Assembly: GCA_020747065.1 (NCBI GenBank)
Contig: JAGMVK010000023.1
Coordinates: 434,001 to 498,000 of the forward strand
Reading direction: 5' to 3'
From: Cadophora sp. MPI-SDFR-AT-0126
Taxonomy: Eukaryota > Ascomycota > Leotiomycetes > Helotiales > Ploettnerulaceae
DNA length: 64,000 nt
In this document: piece by piece, positions 22,276 through 33,731 of the stretch
How positions within the stretch are numbered: the first letter of the stretch is position 1
How the letters are laid out: each line of letters starts with the position of its first letter
Position numbers and translations under genes: made by a program
The notes under the pieces: model-generated
Seen by the model: only the letters and a program-made list of their open reading frames with translations
What the model was told of the DNA's origin: nothing
The model's database searches: none

Positions 22276-23240
22276 CTCTCACCACCCTCTCAATGGAAGC
22301 TGGTCCACCATAGTCCCCATGACGACAGGCTGAAACGCACAGAAATGGAAGGCGATATGGATTCAAACGTTGGTGCTACTATGCATATCAAGCTTACCGC
22401 TTTTGCTGGAAAAGTTGGCCGAGAGATTGAGGGCCGGCTGAACCAGATTGCTGGGTCGGAGGATGTTCGAAGAAAGTGTTTGCGGAAAAAAATGCTGCCG
22501 CTTTGTGCTGCCCCTGCGCTTACAGAAGCGAGGAATCTGCAGTGGCTTGGCACTCTTCGAGCCTGAGGAGAAACAACGAAAGTAGCCGCAAAAGTCTCTA
22601 TTGACTAGACTTCCATTATCTTAATATCAGACCTAAAGCCAGTTCTTTTAAGTTCGGGCCGTTGGGCCTGATTCGGACGAATGTGTCTGCAAAGAAGGGG
22701 CTGGGTATAGCAGGTTACTAAAAGTAGGTGTAGATATGGCTAGGGCTAAAGCCGTAGTACCTACCCACTCTCAAAGCTTAAGATGCTTCTATCTATCCAT
22801 CTCTACCAGATTAACCATCCGCAAAAAAGAAAGGTAAAGAGGATCATATAGTAGATAAAAATATCATAAACACAAAAAATCACTCCTTACCCCTTGCCCC
22901 AAATCCCGAATCCCAGTTCCAATTCCCCTTCCCAAAATCGTCCAAATAATTAAAAACTAGAAGAGGAGAGAGAATGGATATGCGCTGCCAAGGGTTTAAG
23001 ATAGTAAATCTTGTTGAGTGGCGTTTTGGAATTTGGGTCGGGGAGGGTGGGGGAAGGGGGTTTGGTTTCTATAGGGGGGGAAGAGGGGTTGATGGCTGGG
23101 GTGGAGAGCGTGTGTTTTGGGTGGTGGATAGGGGATAGGGGTTGATAGAAGCGAGTTATTACAGGTTACTGAAATCCTACGGACTACATTAACTACCTAT
23201 ATTATAATACCCCTGATGCCAGCCCAACTTCCAACCCACT
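22276..23240. other. Intergenic region with G-rich tract
   Basis: It follows the decayed gene and ends at the stop of regulator 2. A G/T-rich low-complexity tract lies at about 23030-23150. I see no supported gene. Confidence 0.4.
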
Positions 23241-26024
23241 CTAGCACATCCGCTCCAGCTGTCCAGCCAGCTGTTCAAGCTGATGGGACATAGCAGGAAG
23301 TACTGCGGATAGATACATCATTAGTCCATTATCTCGAAACGAATAGGGAGCTGGGGCGCTTACACCGCCACACTTCGTTATTCAGCAGATCTGCGTAGGT
23401 CACGAGAGGGACTATCGCAGGCGGCTCCATGGCTCGCATCTGCGCGCACCTGACCTCGAGGAAAGCTTCTTCGATTAATGTATCTAGTATCGAATTCGGT
23501 TCTAAGGCTGCGGGATGCGAGTTCTTCGCGTGCAGATACCAGGAGAGTAGGAGACCTTGATTGAGGTGTTAGATCGTTCGTCGAGAGCTGTGTAATAATC
23601 ACAATCCGTGAGAAGATGCAGGAAAATAACATACCGCCTTCAAAGGCTGCCATGGCTGACAGTGGCCCGAAACGATGAGGGGAGATTTTCTTGACATATC
23701 CTAATCCAGACCTACAATCGGCTCGCATGGCGAAGGCCGCGCAGAGGAGTGCTTTGTCCAGAGATAATCTACTCGCTCCCTGGCATGAGGTCTGGCTGTC
23801 GTCGTGGGCTCTGGTAACGAAGGAGGATTGGACGAGCCTCCTCTTCATGATTGATAGTTGACTACTTGCATGGAGATGATAGGTTACTGAATGTAATAAT
23901 GCTCTAGTTAGGTGGATCAAGGGGGATGTTGTGGACTGAATCAAAAACTCTGCACATGTCTGCTGCTCTTGCCACAGCGCGTACAGGGCATCCACCGCCG
24001 GGTCCAATTTGCTTACAAAAGCAGTGCAGAGTTCTGGATGCTTGGATCCAATGACGGATTCGAAGAGGCAGATGTGGCAGAGGACGGTAGACACAATAGT
24101 CAGGAATCCGAATTCGCTGTCCGGCAATGACGGCTTCTGACCTTCGAAAACCTGCGTCAGTACATCGGAGCTGTACATGACGTGATTTGGTTGCTTCCAG
24201 TTGGCCTCGTCTGCTAACCATGCCGTTGTGTTGGAGGGAAGGGGAAATCTGTCATCCAAGATCGGGAGAGCGAAGTATTGGTCATTTGTGGCGCAGAATT
24301 GTGCTACCCCAAGAAGAATTCTGCTTGCAATACACCTAGTTTGCGATTAGGGAAAAAGGGATCACTTGGGGGATTTGAAGATGTCTCTGCGTACCTGGTG
24401 ATCGTCTCCTGGTATACCCACTCAAGATATGTTTTGCCCTCGGAGGCATTCAAAGCTTTGATAGCATCTTGTGCGAGCTAGTTTCGATGGATTAATTACG
24501 GTGACTTGAGAATGCGGGATCAGAGTCGGACACAGACCTTTAGGGTGGAAGATAAAGTTTCAACAACTTGATGCCCCTTCTGCCCATCTCCGCTAAAGGC
24601 AGCGACGTAGCTTATTAACAAGCTTGTCTGTAACTGCCAGAGCTGGAATAAAGGTTCTCCCTCTTCAGTGACAACCATGGCATTGTTCTGGTGAGTATGT
24701 CAGCCAAGTAAATTTCTGTCATTCATAATCGATCTTGAACGAAATGTCTGGACCAGCTACAGAGATGATGAGAGCCCCCATACCTCTACCTCTTTCAGCA
24801 GGACAAGAGCGGCAGTATGCAATTCTGCTGCGGCGCCTTGTTCATTCGTATAGAGCGCACCGCATGCTATGATCTCAATCAGCAGTGGTGCTGAGAGAGC
24901 ATTGCGAGTCAGTTTCGGATCAAGCACGTTGGACAATGATACCTACAAGGGACCGAGGCGATCTCAAAGGTTGGGCCATGCACCACGGGTAAGATTGGGG
25001 CCATGTGCTCGAAGAACGCGCTCAGCCAGCGGATGAGGGTAGGCTTGGACGGAAAGCAAAAATCGGCAAGTTTTTGGTTTATGTCGAAATGAGCAAGATT
25101 CTCCTTGGCGTTGGTGTATTGGTTATCGTCGACGACGAGATAGCCTCCGTTGTTTTGCTCGCCCGGATGCCAGCCCGTGGAGTCACTTCCTCTCACCGGT
25201 GGCCGCACACGTGAACTCTGTAGACCAAGCTGAGGGTCAAAGAGTCCCTCGCTGAATAGACCAGGTGATAGTAGGGTATTGGGGATGAAACCCGGCCAGG
25301 TCCCGGCATCAGCATAGCGGAGGGGCTCGAGGAAATTGAAGAAGTGGTCGGCCAGAGGATTCGAGCCATGAGCGGATGCGGGGGCGTGGTGGGCGCTGGT
25401 GTTCGAGACCTGACCGCAAAAATCGAGCAGTGGTTCGAAATCTGGGTCTTGTTGGGCATGGGTTCTGGGAGGAGATGTAGACACCTCTGGCGCTAGTGGC
25501 GGTTGGGCGTGGGCGTGGGTATGGGTATTGACATTGGTATTTAGTATCTGAGTGCTCTGTCCATCCCGTCCCAGTCCCAGACTGGCGCTGGCCGTCGCGG
25601 GGGGTGACTGTGAAGACGACGCATCACGTGGGGGACTGCGTAGCTGAGTGCGAGTGCGAGTGCGAGCCCCAGCACCAGCCCCAGCACCCGACTCTCCATA
25701 CTTTTGCACCGAATTGGGGTGGAAGTGCCTGGTGTGCCGCACAATGACATCCTTCCGCGACGATGCCACCGAGCAGTAGGAACATTGATAGGGCTTCTCT
25801 ATCCGATCTGGGGTTGGACGTTAGTTACGTATACGACGATGGGCTGGCTCCATGGAATCAACCAACAGACGAGGGCCAGACTCACGAGTCTTCTGGTGGC
25901 GTTTCAGATGTGCTAATCGGCTGAAGGAACTGTTGCACTGGCCGCAAGTGAGCGATTGAGCGTTGCTGATCGCGTTGCCGGTCGTGTTGGAGTCCTGCAC
26001 TTGCTCCGAGCTGATTCTTGCCAT
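23241..26024 (-). CDS. C2H2 zinc-finger transcription factor with fungal-specific TF domain (regulator 2)
   Basis: The ATG at 26024 leads into finger 1 (C-G-Q-C...H-L-K-R-H), an intron, then finger 2 (C-S-Y-C...R-H-T-R-H-F-H), sharing S-S-R-K-D-V-I-V-R-H-T-R with regulator 1. A long low-complexity linker with alternating Arg/Thr and Ser/Pro runs follows, then the fungal-trans domain with V-H-G-P-T-F and H-I-C-L-F-E. Intron positions and phases match regulator 1 at each point I compared (S-V-P|S-P-L-L, A-F-E-G|G-L-L-L and others). The last exon ends Leu/Gln-rich at 23241. It is a paralogue of the gene at 4406-7176 and a likely nuclear activator or repressor of this block (inference). Confidence 0.85.
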
Positions 26025-26722
26025 GACCGAGTCCCTTGTCTCTTGTCTCCGGTCTCTATTAACAAAATACTAGTTCGGAGGATAGATGTAGAAGAATAGA
26101 GAGTAGAGAGTGAAACGAAATGGAATCCCTCACGTTTGAAGGTGCAAAGCAAGAAGAAGAATAATGCGGGGAGGTCGGGAGGCAAAACGATTGACCGAAT
26201 GCAGCGATGCGGAGAATGCGGGGTGGGGGGGTGCGAGAATAATGCGGGGATTGGAAATCTGCTTTGCCTGCGGAGAGATAGGCGGAAGTCGAGGGGGCAG
26301 GACAGGAACCTTCTGGCTGGTTGTGGGATAGGTGGACATAGCCAAAGGCGGTGAGCTAGCTAGAGTCACAAAGGCGCTCGACGCGGTCGATTCGGACTTT
26401 GAGAGAGTCCGCTTACCTAGCCTCGATGCTTACCGAGCCTAGACATAGGTGGCTTCGAGTGGGTCTCTCTCGCCTATCCCTGGATTGGCGTTTACCTAGG
26501 CTTGGAACGAGTCATGATACAGAGGAACTCAGCACAAGGGGGGGGTTCCATGGCGCTAAGCTGCTGGACTGCTTTCCGTTCTGCAAACTAAAATATATAT
26601 ATGGCTTAGGGAGCCGTGATCACGGTGAGAAAAACAATACAGTGACTACTAATTACTCTTTTGCAACTTTCTTTACTTCTATCTCGTGCGCGCATCCCGG
26701 ACTTCCAAAAACTGACTATCAT
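26025..26722. promoter_or_regulatory. Upstream region of regulator 2
   Basis: About 700 bp lie between the regulator 2 start and the stop of the VAO-like gene, both on the minus strand. It contains GGGTGGGGGGG near 26221. A plus-strand frame at 26399-26890 has no family resemblance and is not called. Confidence 0.4.
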
Positions 26723-28776
26723 TTAGAGATTCTGAGCAGGAAGCTTGCCGATTCTCTTCTGTGGCCAGATGCCTTGCTTTCCGGGAGCGATGATACCGTT
26801 TGGATCGATAGCAGCCTACACATAAAGATTAATACACATCTATTCCCACATTTTCAATCAAGTCCTTTTCGAAAAGATAGGCAGGAATGATATTCTAGTA
26901 AGTGAGAGAAGACGACGAACCTTAATCTGCTCGACGAACCTCCTATAAATATGTCTATTGAAGCTGAAGAGGTTTTGAACCGCATCTGTTAGGAGGGAGC
27001 AATGTCAGCCAGCTGAAAAGTACCTAGGAAAGGCTAGGTATCTCGTTTGTAAGAGATTAACATACCCATATGCTGCAGATGCGATCGGTAACTCGCAAAC
27101 CCAGCCGTCTCAGCCGCCGCCAGAATCGACGCCAGCACTTTCCGTCCGCGCTCCCGATGCACCGCTTGCGTCTTATCAAAGACATACTCTTGAACAAAAA
27201 GAATATGCTTATCAAACACATGGCACCCAATAAAGGGGTCCGCGCCATGCGCCTCCATCAGCCCGCGCATCTTCACAAACCAGTCTAGGACAACTTTACC
27301 CTCGCCCGGCAGGATGAGCGTCACGTCGATATGCGCGCCGGCGCCGGACCCGTCGGCTGGGAGGTTGTAGTCCGCAAGCTTAGCGGCGAACATCGATGGG
27401 GCTCCGACGCCGAGAGTCCCGATCTTGGTGTTGTCTACCGGCTTACCGTTCTCGCCTTCGATTAAAGTGTGTTCTAGCCGGGCTTGAGGGACGGTCTTGG
27501 AGATGACGGCTTCGACACGTGCGAAACGGGCTAGGACCAGCGAGCGAGGTCCGTAGAGATCGAAGACGCAGCGCCAGTAGCCTGTTTTGTACTTCTGTCT
27601 GAGCTTCGAGAGGACCTGCTCTGTAAGTGGCCCGGGCTGCGTCTGCTGCATATGCTTTTGCGAATCCCGTGAGGCAAAGTGGTTGATGTTGACGATGTGG
27701 GCGTGGTTCTGGAGGGTGTCTTCGCGGTAGAGTTGTTGGAGGGAGTCAATGAGGGGCGCAATGTCTGCGACTTCAGAGCAGTGAACCGCGACGCTCATGT
27801 ACGCCGGAGGCGCGATATCAACGTACACACCCAGTTTAGTAACAATGCCCAGGTTACTTTGAAGAAAGAGTCCATCGACTTGCGGGCCGAAATTGTTACT
27901 GCAGGCGTGGGTGCTGGGCGAGTTTGGCACTCCCCACTGGCCGGTGCGCAGGATCTCTCCAGACGGGAGCACCACCTCCATGCTGGCTATCTTGTGCTGG
28001 CGGTCGCCGGTTATCGTATACCCATGGCCGCGATCTAGAGTCTAACAAAAGGGATAGGTTGAGTAGCTTTTCTACAGCACCAAAAGTGTACAAAAAAGAT
28101 ATTGGTAGAATGGGACCTACGTTTCCGACAACGCTGCCCCATCCAAGGGCAGGAACACCACACCAAAGCCCTACGTCGTTCTCCTTGAAATAGCGATTCA
28201 CGTCGAAAAAGGTGGTGCCGGGCTCGACTACTACATATCCGAGCTGCTCGTTGACTTCAAGAATGCGGTCCATGCGATGAAGCGAGAGCACCACGGACCC
28301 CGGCACGCGAGGAGCAGGACCTCCATAACTAGAAGGCAATGAGCATGGTAAGGCTATGTAATGTGAGCACTAAATGCGTACCCGAAGTTCTTTCCTCGAG
28401 AGGTGATCCACAATGGTACGTGGTCCTGATTTGCGATCTTCAGGATTGCTTGGATCTCTTCCACCGAGGACGGACTGCATGCGAGGAGACAATTAGCCCG
28501 TGAAGGGAGCGACATACGTAGAGAAGAGATCTCTTACCATATAGCAGCCGATGGCTGATGCGCGTCCTCATCTAACGGGTATGGATCCCGAAAATTGATC
28601 AGATCTGACCCGACTACAATATTCTTTTGGCCGACGATACGCTCAAAAGATGCGAGAATGCGCTCGAATTCCGCTTCGTTGATTCCAGGTGGAAGGACAG
28701 ATTGTGATCCTTTCAAGGTCTGGAAAATGGCGGCGTGCTGCTGTTCGAGAGCCGGGTCCGAGTAAAATCCCACCAT
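26723..28776 (-). CDS. Vanillyl-alcohol-oxidase / 4-cresol-dehydrogenase-family flavoprotein
   Basis: The start is the ATG at 28776; about six exons end at 26723 after A-P-G-K-Q-G-I-W-P. The PP-loop reads R-G-K-N-F-G-Y-G-G-P-A-P-R, containing the tyrosine equivalent to VAO Tyr108. G-A-H in the cap domain corresponds to the histidine that binds FAD covalently. Y-R in A-S-Y-R-S-H matches the Tyr-Arg phenolate-binding pair. Unusually, the motif that carries the VAO catalytic aspartate (V-P-D-L-G-G-G-S) reads V-P-A-L-G-W-G-S, so Ala replaces Asp. Family enzymes oxidise para-substituted phenols at the benzylic carbon. It shares a promoter with the stilbene-type dioxygenase, fitting a role on 4-hydroxyphenyl products. 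A trinucleotide repeat lies just upstream of the start. Confidence 0.9.
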
Positions 28777-29283
28777 GGCGAAGAATGATGATGATGATGA
28801 TGATGTTGTTGTTGTTGTGTTTTTGCGCTTGCTTGCTTGTTAAATTTCACTTAAGATTCCACCAACAGCTTTTGGACTACGCCGACCAGTTCTGATAGGC
28901 ACTAAGATGTGATTTGACTGACTGACTGATAGACAGATGGTATTTTGTGGGTGGCGACCATGATCCTTGCAAAGAAGGGGGTGGGTCAATGGTGGCAGAC
29001 AGGAACGAAGGTTCTCCTTCAAACTTTAACCCCACCTGCGTATTTGAATGTCGAGAAGGCCGAGAGTGGCGTTGATATCACATGTTGGTTACCACCTGGG
29101 TAATGCTATTCTAAGAACCTTGGATAGAGTACATACACCACGGAAGTTAGTGTCGAGATGTCATCTATTTAAGCAGATAGTTCCAACTAGAAGCCACAGC
29201 TTCTGTCAGTGACCAACTGACTTTTGACACCATAAAGTCTTCTTCTGTCCACGAAATATTATTTGCATCACCACACGACCAAC
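28777..29283. promoter_or_regulatory. Divergent promoter: VAO-like enzyme / stilbene-type dioxygenase
   Basis: This 507-bp region contains GTGGGTGGCGACCA (28947-28960, one mismatch to the 14-mer at 12819), GGGTGGG at about 28980, and GGTTACCACC at 29088-29097. TATTTAAG near 29165 points to the dioxygenase. Confidence 0.65.
28785..28818. repeat. (GAT)n(GTT)n microsatellite
   Basis: About six GAT units pass into four or five GTT units, starting 9 bp upstream of the VAO-like start codon. Confidence 0.9.
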
Positions 29284-30852
29284 ATGGTTCACATCGTTCC
29301 AAGCACCGTTTTCCCGAAAACACCGGTCATAACACCATGGAACCTCGCACATACCCGTTTTGAAGCAGATGTGGTGTCGCTGGAAATCATCGGCACACTG
29401 CCCAAAAACCTCCACGGCGCCTTCTACCGCGTCCAGCCGGACACGGCCTTCCCACCACGATACGACGACGACGTCCCACTGAACGGGGATGGTAACATCT
29501 CCTGTTTCTACATCAAGGACGGGACAGTAGATTTCAAGAACCGCTATGTCCAAACGGAGAAGTTCAAGGCCGAGCGTTCAGCTCGACAAGCACTCTTCGG
29601 CCGCTATCGAAACAAATACACCGACGACCCTCTGGTTCGAAATGTCATCTCAAGAACGACCTCCAACACCCACGTCATCCACCATGCCGGCACCCTCATG
29701 ACCCTCAAGGAAGACGGCCCCCCCTACCAAATCGACGCCACCTCTCTAGCCACGATCGGAATCCACAACTACAACAACACCTTCCACTGCCCAACCCACA
29801 CCGCGCACCCAAAGGCCGATTCCGCCACGGGAGAGCTCGTCGCCTTCGGCTACGAAGCGAAAGGCGACGCTACACCCGACATCTACTCCTTCACCGTCGA
29901 CGCGAGCGGCAAGATCACCGAGGAATGCATGTTCGAGGCGCCCTGGCCGAACATGATCCACGACTTCTGGGTCACGGAGAACTACGTCGTGTTCCCCATC
30001 TGCCCGCTCAAAGCCAGTCTGGAGCTCATGAAGGCCGGCGGAGACCACTTCTTCTACGACGAGGCGCAGGAGTTCCAGATTCTGGGCGTGGTGCCGCGAC
30101 GCGGCGCGCGGCCGGGCGATGCGAAGTGGTTCAAGACGCCGTCGGGGTGCTACTCGCATACGATTAATGGGTATGAGGAGAATGGGGAGATAGTTCTGGA
30201 TGCGTCTGTCTGGACGGACAATCTTTTTCCTTTCTTCCCGAATAGCAAGGGGGTGAAGTTTGCGGGCGACCCGACTAAGATCCGGGCGCCGGTCGTGCGT
30301 TACCGCTTCGACCCGAAGGGCAGCACGGAGGTGATGATTTATCCCGCGCAGGTTATCCTAGAGGGGGTGAATGAGTTTGGGCGGGTGGATGATCGGCTCT
30401 TGGGGAAGCCGTACTCGCGGTTTTGGACACTGGGGGTTGATCCATCGAGGGTGAAGGCCGACGCTGGCATGGCTTCTGAAGCTGGCTTTAATACCTTGAT
30501 TTACCATAACTTCGCCACGGGAGAGACGCAGCGGTATTTCCACGGCGATGGCGTTTGTTTCCAGGAACCTTGTTTCGTTCCGCGGTATGATGGGGCTCCT
30601 GCCGATGATGGATATATTGTGGTTCTTATCGACCTGTTTGCGGAGAACCGCAATGACTTGCTTCTCTTTGAGGCGCAGGATATTCAGGCTGGTCCTATTG
30701 CGGAAATTAAGCTGCCCCTGAAGTTGCTTGATGGGTTGCATGGCAGCTGGGTTGACGGGAAGGATGTTGAAAGGGCTTCACAGGGCAAGTTTAGAGAGTA
30801 TGCATGGGACGGCGCGAAGCCGACGAAGCCAGAAATCAAGAGCAGAGTTTAG
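29284..30852 (+). CDS. Carotenoid-oxygenase-family stilbene/lignostilbene-cleaving dioxygenase
   Basis: Intronless, 522 residues from the ATG at 29284. A family-typical N terminus (N-L-H-G-A-F-Y-R-V-Q-P-D, G-D-G-N-I) leads into a seven-bladed propeller with the four iron-binding histidines in T-A-H-P-K, M-I-H-D-F, Y-S-H-T and G-L-H-G-S-W. No signal peptide or membrane patch is seen. The pattern fits the fungal/bacterial stilbene-cleaving branch (CAO-1, NOV1, lignostilbene dioxygenases) better than retinal-forming enzymes. Known members split the central double bond of resveratrol-like or lignin-derived stilbenes with O2 into two aromatic aldehydes. Its place beside a VAO-like oxidase and upstream of an aldehyde dehydrogenase supports this. 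Carotenoid cleavage remains possible. Confidence 0.88.
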   Translation: MVHIVPSTVFPKTPVITPWNLAHTRFEADVVSLEIIGTLPKNLHGAFYRVQPDTAFPPRYDDDVPLNGDGNISCFYIKDGTVDFKNRYVQTEKFKAERSARQALFGRYRNKYTDDPLVRNVISRTTSNTHVIHHAGTLMTLKEDGPPYQIDATSLATIGIHNYNNTFHCPTHTAHPKADSATGELVAFGYEAKGDATPDIYSFTVDASGKITEECMFEAPWPNMIHDFWVTENYVVFPICPLKASLELMKAGGDHFFYDEAQEFQILGVVPRRGARPGDAKWFKTPSGCYSHTINGYEENGEIVLDASVWTDNLFPFFPNSKGVKFAGDPTKIRAPVVRYRFDPKGSTEVMIYPAQVILEGVNEFGRVDDRLLGKPYSRFWTLGVDPSRVKADAGMASEAGFNTLIYHNFATGETQRYFHGDGVCFQEPCFVPRYDGAPADDGYIVVLIDLFAENRNDLLLFEAQDIQAGPIAEIKLPLKLLDGLHGSWVDGKDVERASQGKFREYAWDGAKPTKPEIKSRV

Positions 30853-31860
30853 TTTGGTAGTGTAATTTCATTTCTTGGGCTTAGGAGGGAGTCATAAATG
30901 CTTTGTTCTTTACCAAATCGCTGCATGAACTCGTCGTGAAGCGCCATCATCTTGGACAGATGGTGAGAAAGTGGTTCTAAGAAAAGGAATATAAGTAGCA
31001 ACATCTTTTAGAGTAATGAGAGAAGTCAATTCAATTCACACATCCGAACATCTCGGACAAAACATAAGAATGTGGCTAAGACGAGAGTCTTCTTTTTCCT
31101 CTTTCTGGGAAACCAGCCATCACCTCCCTTGAACATATACTAGGAGCCTAGCATCACAACATAGCATTGTAAGATCAATACAAAGCCTAGGCAGTTCAGG
31201 AAACTCATTATTGCAAAAGGCAACCGATCAATCCAGTCTGGACGTGTACCTTTCCGCCCACCCGTTTCGTAATGCTATGCTGAGATCACGATTCCCATTC
31301 CTAGAACTGGCTCGGCCATAACTCGCGTAGAGAAGTTCCGATCCACGGCTTGCCGAAAAGTCCGTGTCCGAACCGCGCAAGGTAGATAGACACTTCCCAT
31401 CTCGATGGGTTCATAATCCCCATTCCGGGTGGCGCGTAATTACGCTGGGGTTCATCTCCACCCTAGAAAAAGTCGTGGGGCACATGTTGACATAGTGATA
31501 GGTAACTATACCCACCCGTTGCTAAGAGAAGTGACATTCAGAACATAGCGTCGCGTAGCTCGAAATGCGGTTTACTACTTACATGTCGATAATTAGATCA
31601 AATCTCTCATCCCCACCCTGGTCCTCTGGAATACTTATCAAGCAATGGGCTATGCGGTGATGTCGGAAATGAATCACGAGGATTTCCAAGTTGTCTCTGG
31701 AGGAGACAGTCGCTCTCGTCACTCTACAGCTGCTCGGCTTCTCTCTATTGGCCGGTGAGTCCCTGGACGAATTCATCAACAATTCCGATTCCCAAAAAAA
31801 AAAAAAAAAAAAAAAAGCTGACCTGTATGCGTGCCTAGCCATATCTTACCAGACAGCGCG
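30853..31860. promoter_or_regulatory. Intergenic region and promoter of SDR 2
   Basis: About 1 kb without a gene. It contains two copies of CCCACCCGTT (31257-31266 and 31511-31520) and a 23-base poly(A) run close to the SDR 2 start. Confidence 0.5.
31794..31816 (+). repeat. Poly(A) run, 23 bases
   Basis: An uninterrupted A tract ends 44 bp upstream of the SDR 2 ATG. It may be a nucleosome-excluding promoter tract or the tail of a retroposed sequence; neither is proven. Confidence 0.9.
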
Positions 31861-32661
31861 ATGGCATCGTCTACCAAACCTACCCATGCTTCTTTAGAAG
31901 GGAAGGTCGCTATCGTCAGTGGCTCCTCGGCCGGCATAGGAGCAGCAATCGCGCGGGAACTGGCTTCCCGGGGAGCGTCTGTTGTTCTCAACTACCCAGG
32001 GTCGAGCGAAAAGGAGACCGCAGACGCAGTCTTGAAAAGTCTGGCTCACCCCTCTAGATCCATTGCGATTGAAGCAGATCTGTCAACCCTGGAAGGACCA
32101 AAACGCCTAGCCGAAGCCGCTGCAGCGCGATATGGCAAGGTTGATATCCTAATCAACAACGCAGGTGTGATGATTGGCACTCCTCTCGATGACCCCGATG
32201 ACGGAAAGATCATCGCAGCTTGGGAGAAGACGATTAATCTGAATGGGAGAGGCACCTACCTACTCACACGGGCCGTTTTGAAATTCCTCCACACAAAGAA
32301 TTCGCGCATCATCAACATCTCCAGCGGCTCCTCGCGCACCGCGGCCTCCAACCAGAGCATGTACGCGGGCACCAAGGGAATGCTGGAATCGCTGACGAGG
32401 AACTGGGCGAAGGAGTTGCCGCGGAAGTATGGCTGTACGGTCAATACCGTGGCGCCGGGGATTGTTGGCACGGAGGGGTACTACGCTGCGCCTCCTGTGG
32501 TCCGCGAAATTCTGAAGCCCTTCATTGATGAGACGCCTGTTGCTCCTCGGGTGGGCACGACGGAAGAGGTGGCTTGGGCTGTGGCGATGCTGTGCGAGGA
32601 AGGCGCGAGTTGGATCAATGGTACATATATTCCAGTTGGGGGAGGAGTTACGATGTCCTAG
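31861..32661 (+). CDS. Short-chain dehydrogenase/reductase (SDR 2)
   Basis: A single exon of 266 residues from the ATG at 31861. An in-frame ATG at 31831 would add ten residues not seen in the paralogue. It has the cofactor motif G-S-S-A-G-I-G, N-N-A-G, catalytic Y-A-G-T-K and Ser in I-S-S-G-S-S. It is a strong paralogue of SDR 1 with the same layout and length. It could reduce or oxidise a carbonyl/alcohol pair formed after stilbene cleavage (inference). Confidence 0.9.
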   Translation: MASSTKPTHASLEGKVAIVSGSSAGIGAAIARELASRGASVVLNYPGSSEKETADAVLKSLAHPSRSIAIEADLSTLEGPKRLAEAAAARYGKVDILINNAGVMIGTPLDDPDDGKIIAAWEKTINLNGRGTYLLTRAVLKFLHTKNSRIINISSGSSRTAASNQSMYAGTKGMLESLTRNWAKELPRKYGCTVNTVAPGIVGTEGYYAAPPVVREILKPFIDETPVAPRVGTTEEVAWAVAMLCEEGASWINGTYIPVGGGVTMS

Positions 32662-33222
32662 CACCTAGAATGTTTCGAGCTAAATAGTTCGTCGTTAGGT
32701 GTCGCGGGTAGGGCGTTCTTATAGAAAATGAAGATCCTTTATCTTGAATTTCAAACCCCTCTCGTGAAAATATTGACAACTAACTTGGTTGGCCTGATGA
32801 AGACTAGGAAGATTGAAGTCGATAGGCAATATGTGTAGCGAATTAGCTACGTTGATAAGCAACGGAAAACGGATTTTCTTTGGTCCTCATCAAATGTTGG
32901 TGGAAATCAGATAAGCACCCATCACAGAGGTCGCTGCTAGAGTGCTTAGTTTGCCCGCAGCGCGTGGTAAAGATGATAGGGAAAGACTACGGGGACAGGT
33001 GATAATTGGACGAGAAAGGAATCGAGTAAGTATAACTACAGTCAAATTCCCATGTAGGTCTTAATCTGAAAAAATATCCGACACTGACTTGTTGAAACTT
33101 AGTGAGAGAAGGCATCAAAACAATGGGTGAGATTTTCATTGACACTAGAATAGCTGACCAAGCCATAGTATGTCCACTTGCACTTCCTTCCTATCACTTC
33201 CACAAGGGACCATACATGTGCC
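32662..33222. other. Convergent intergenic region
   Basis: It lies between the 3' ends of SDR 2 and SnoaL-like protein 1. No gene or repeat is recognised. Confidence 0.4.
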
Positions 33223-33731
33223 TCACAATCTTGAACGAGTAAGCTTAGTCTCGTCTTCACTCCCTTTCTCAATGATCGTTGCCGGCGCTGCAAACGCCGC
33301 ATGAAGCCCCCTGATTCTGTCGCTATCATCCAAGAGATATATAATGAGAAATTTCTGCTGAATTTGCTGCCCAAGCTTCACAGGAGGCAGCCCCGCTTGC
33401 GCCTAAATGACGATATGTTAGATCAAAGTATAACCGTCAATCACAAAGATCTTACCTCGTTGATGTCACGCAGTGGCGTGAAAATCACCGTCGATTGCGT
33501 GGTAATGGCGCCCTTGGCGAAGTAACATGCGTCGACGGTCAGGTTCTCAAGCATATGCTCCCGTTGTGCGCGGATGAAGTCCACAAAGCTCTGCCTTCCC
33601 GTCGTCTTGATTACTCCGTTGATGTCCACGGCGGCATCGTGTGAGAAGTAGCCGGGGAAGTTGTCGTAGTCAACCTTGTTGAAGTAGTCGAGATACTGCA
33701 AGAGATCTTGCTTGTTCTTGATGGGAGGCAT
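33223..33731 (-). CDS. Small SnoaL-like / NTF2-fold protein
   Basis: Exon 1 (33731-33456) encodes a helix-rich start with L-L-Q-Y-L-D-Y-F-N and H-D-A-A-V-D-I-N-G, a pattern of SnoaL-type NTF2-like domains. After a 50-bp intron a second exon ends at 33223, for about 150 residues. Members include polyketide cyclases, dehydratases, small dioxygenase partners and ring-modifying isomerases. The catalytic role is unclear. It is divergent from BBE oxidase 2. A larger SnoaL-like protein lies at 44911-45663. Confidence 0.65.

Noticed and set aside
21698..22333. Plus-strand 211-codon frame
   Set aside because: It has low-complexity, atypical composition and no recognised motif; the opposite strand carries a recognisable protein pattern.
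26399..26890. Plus-strand 163-codon frame over the regulator 2 promoter and the VAO-like 3' end
   Set aside because: It overlaps the last exon of the VAO-like gene antisense and lacks any family pattern.
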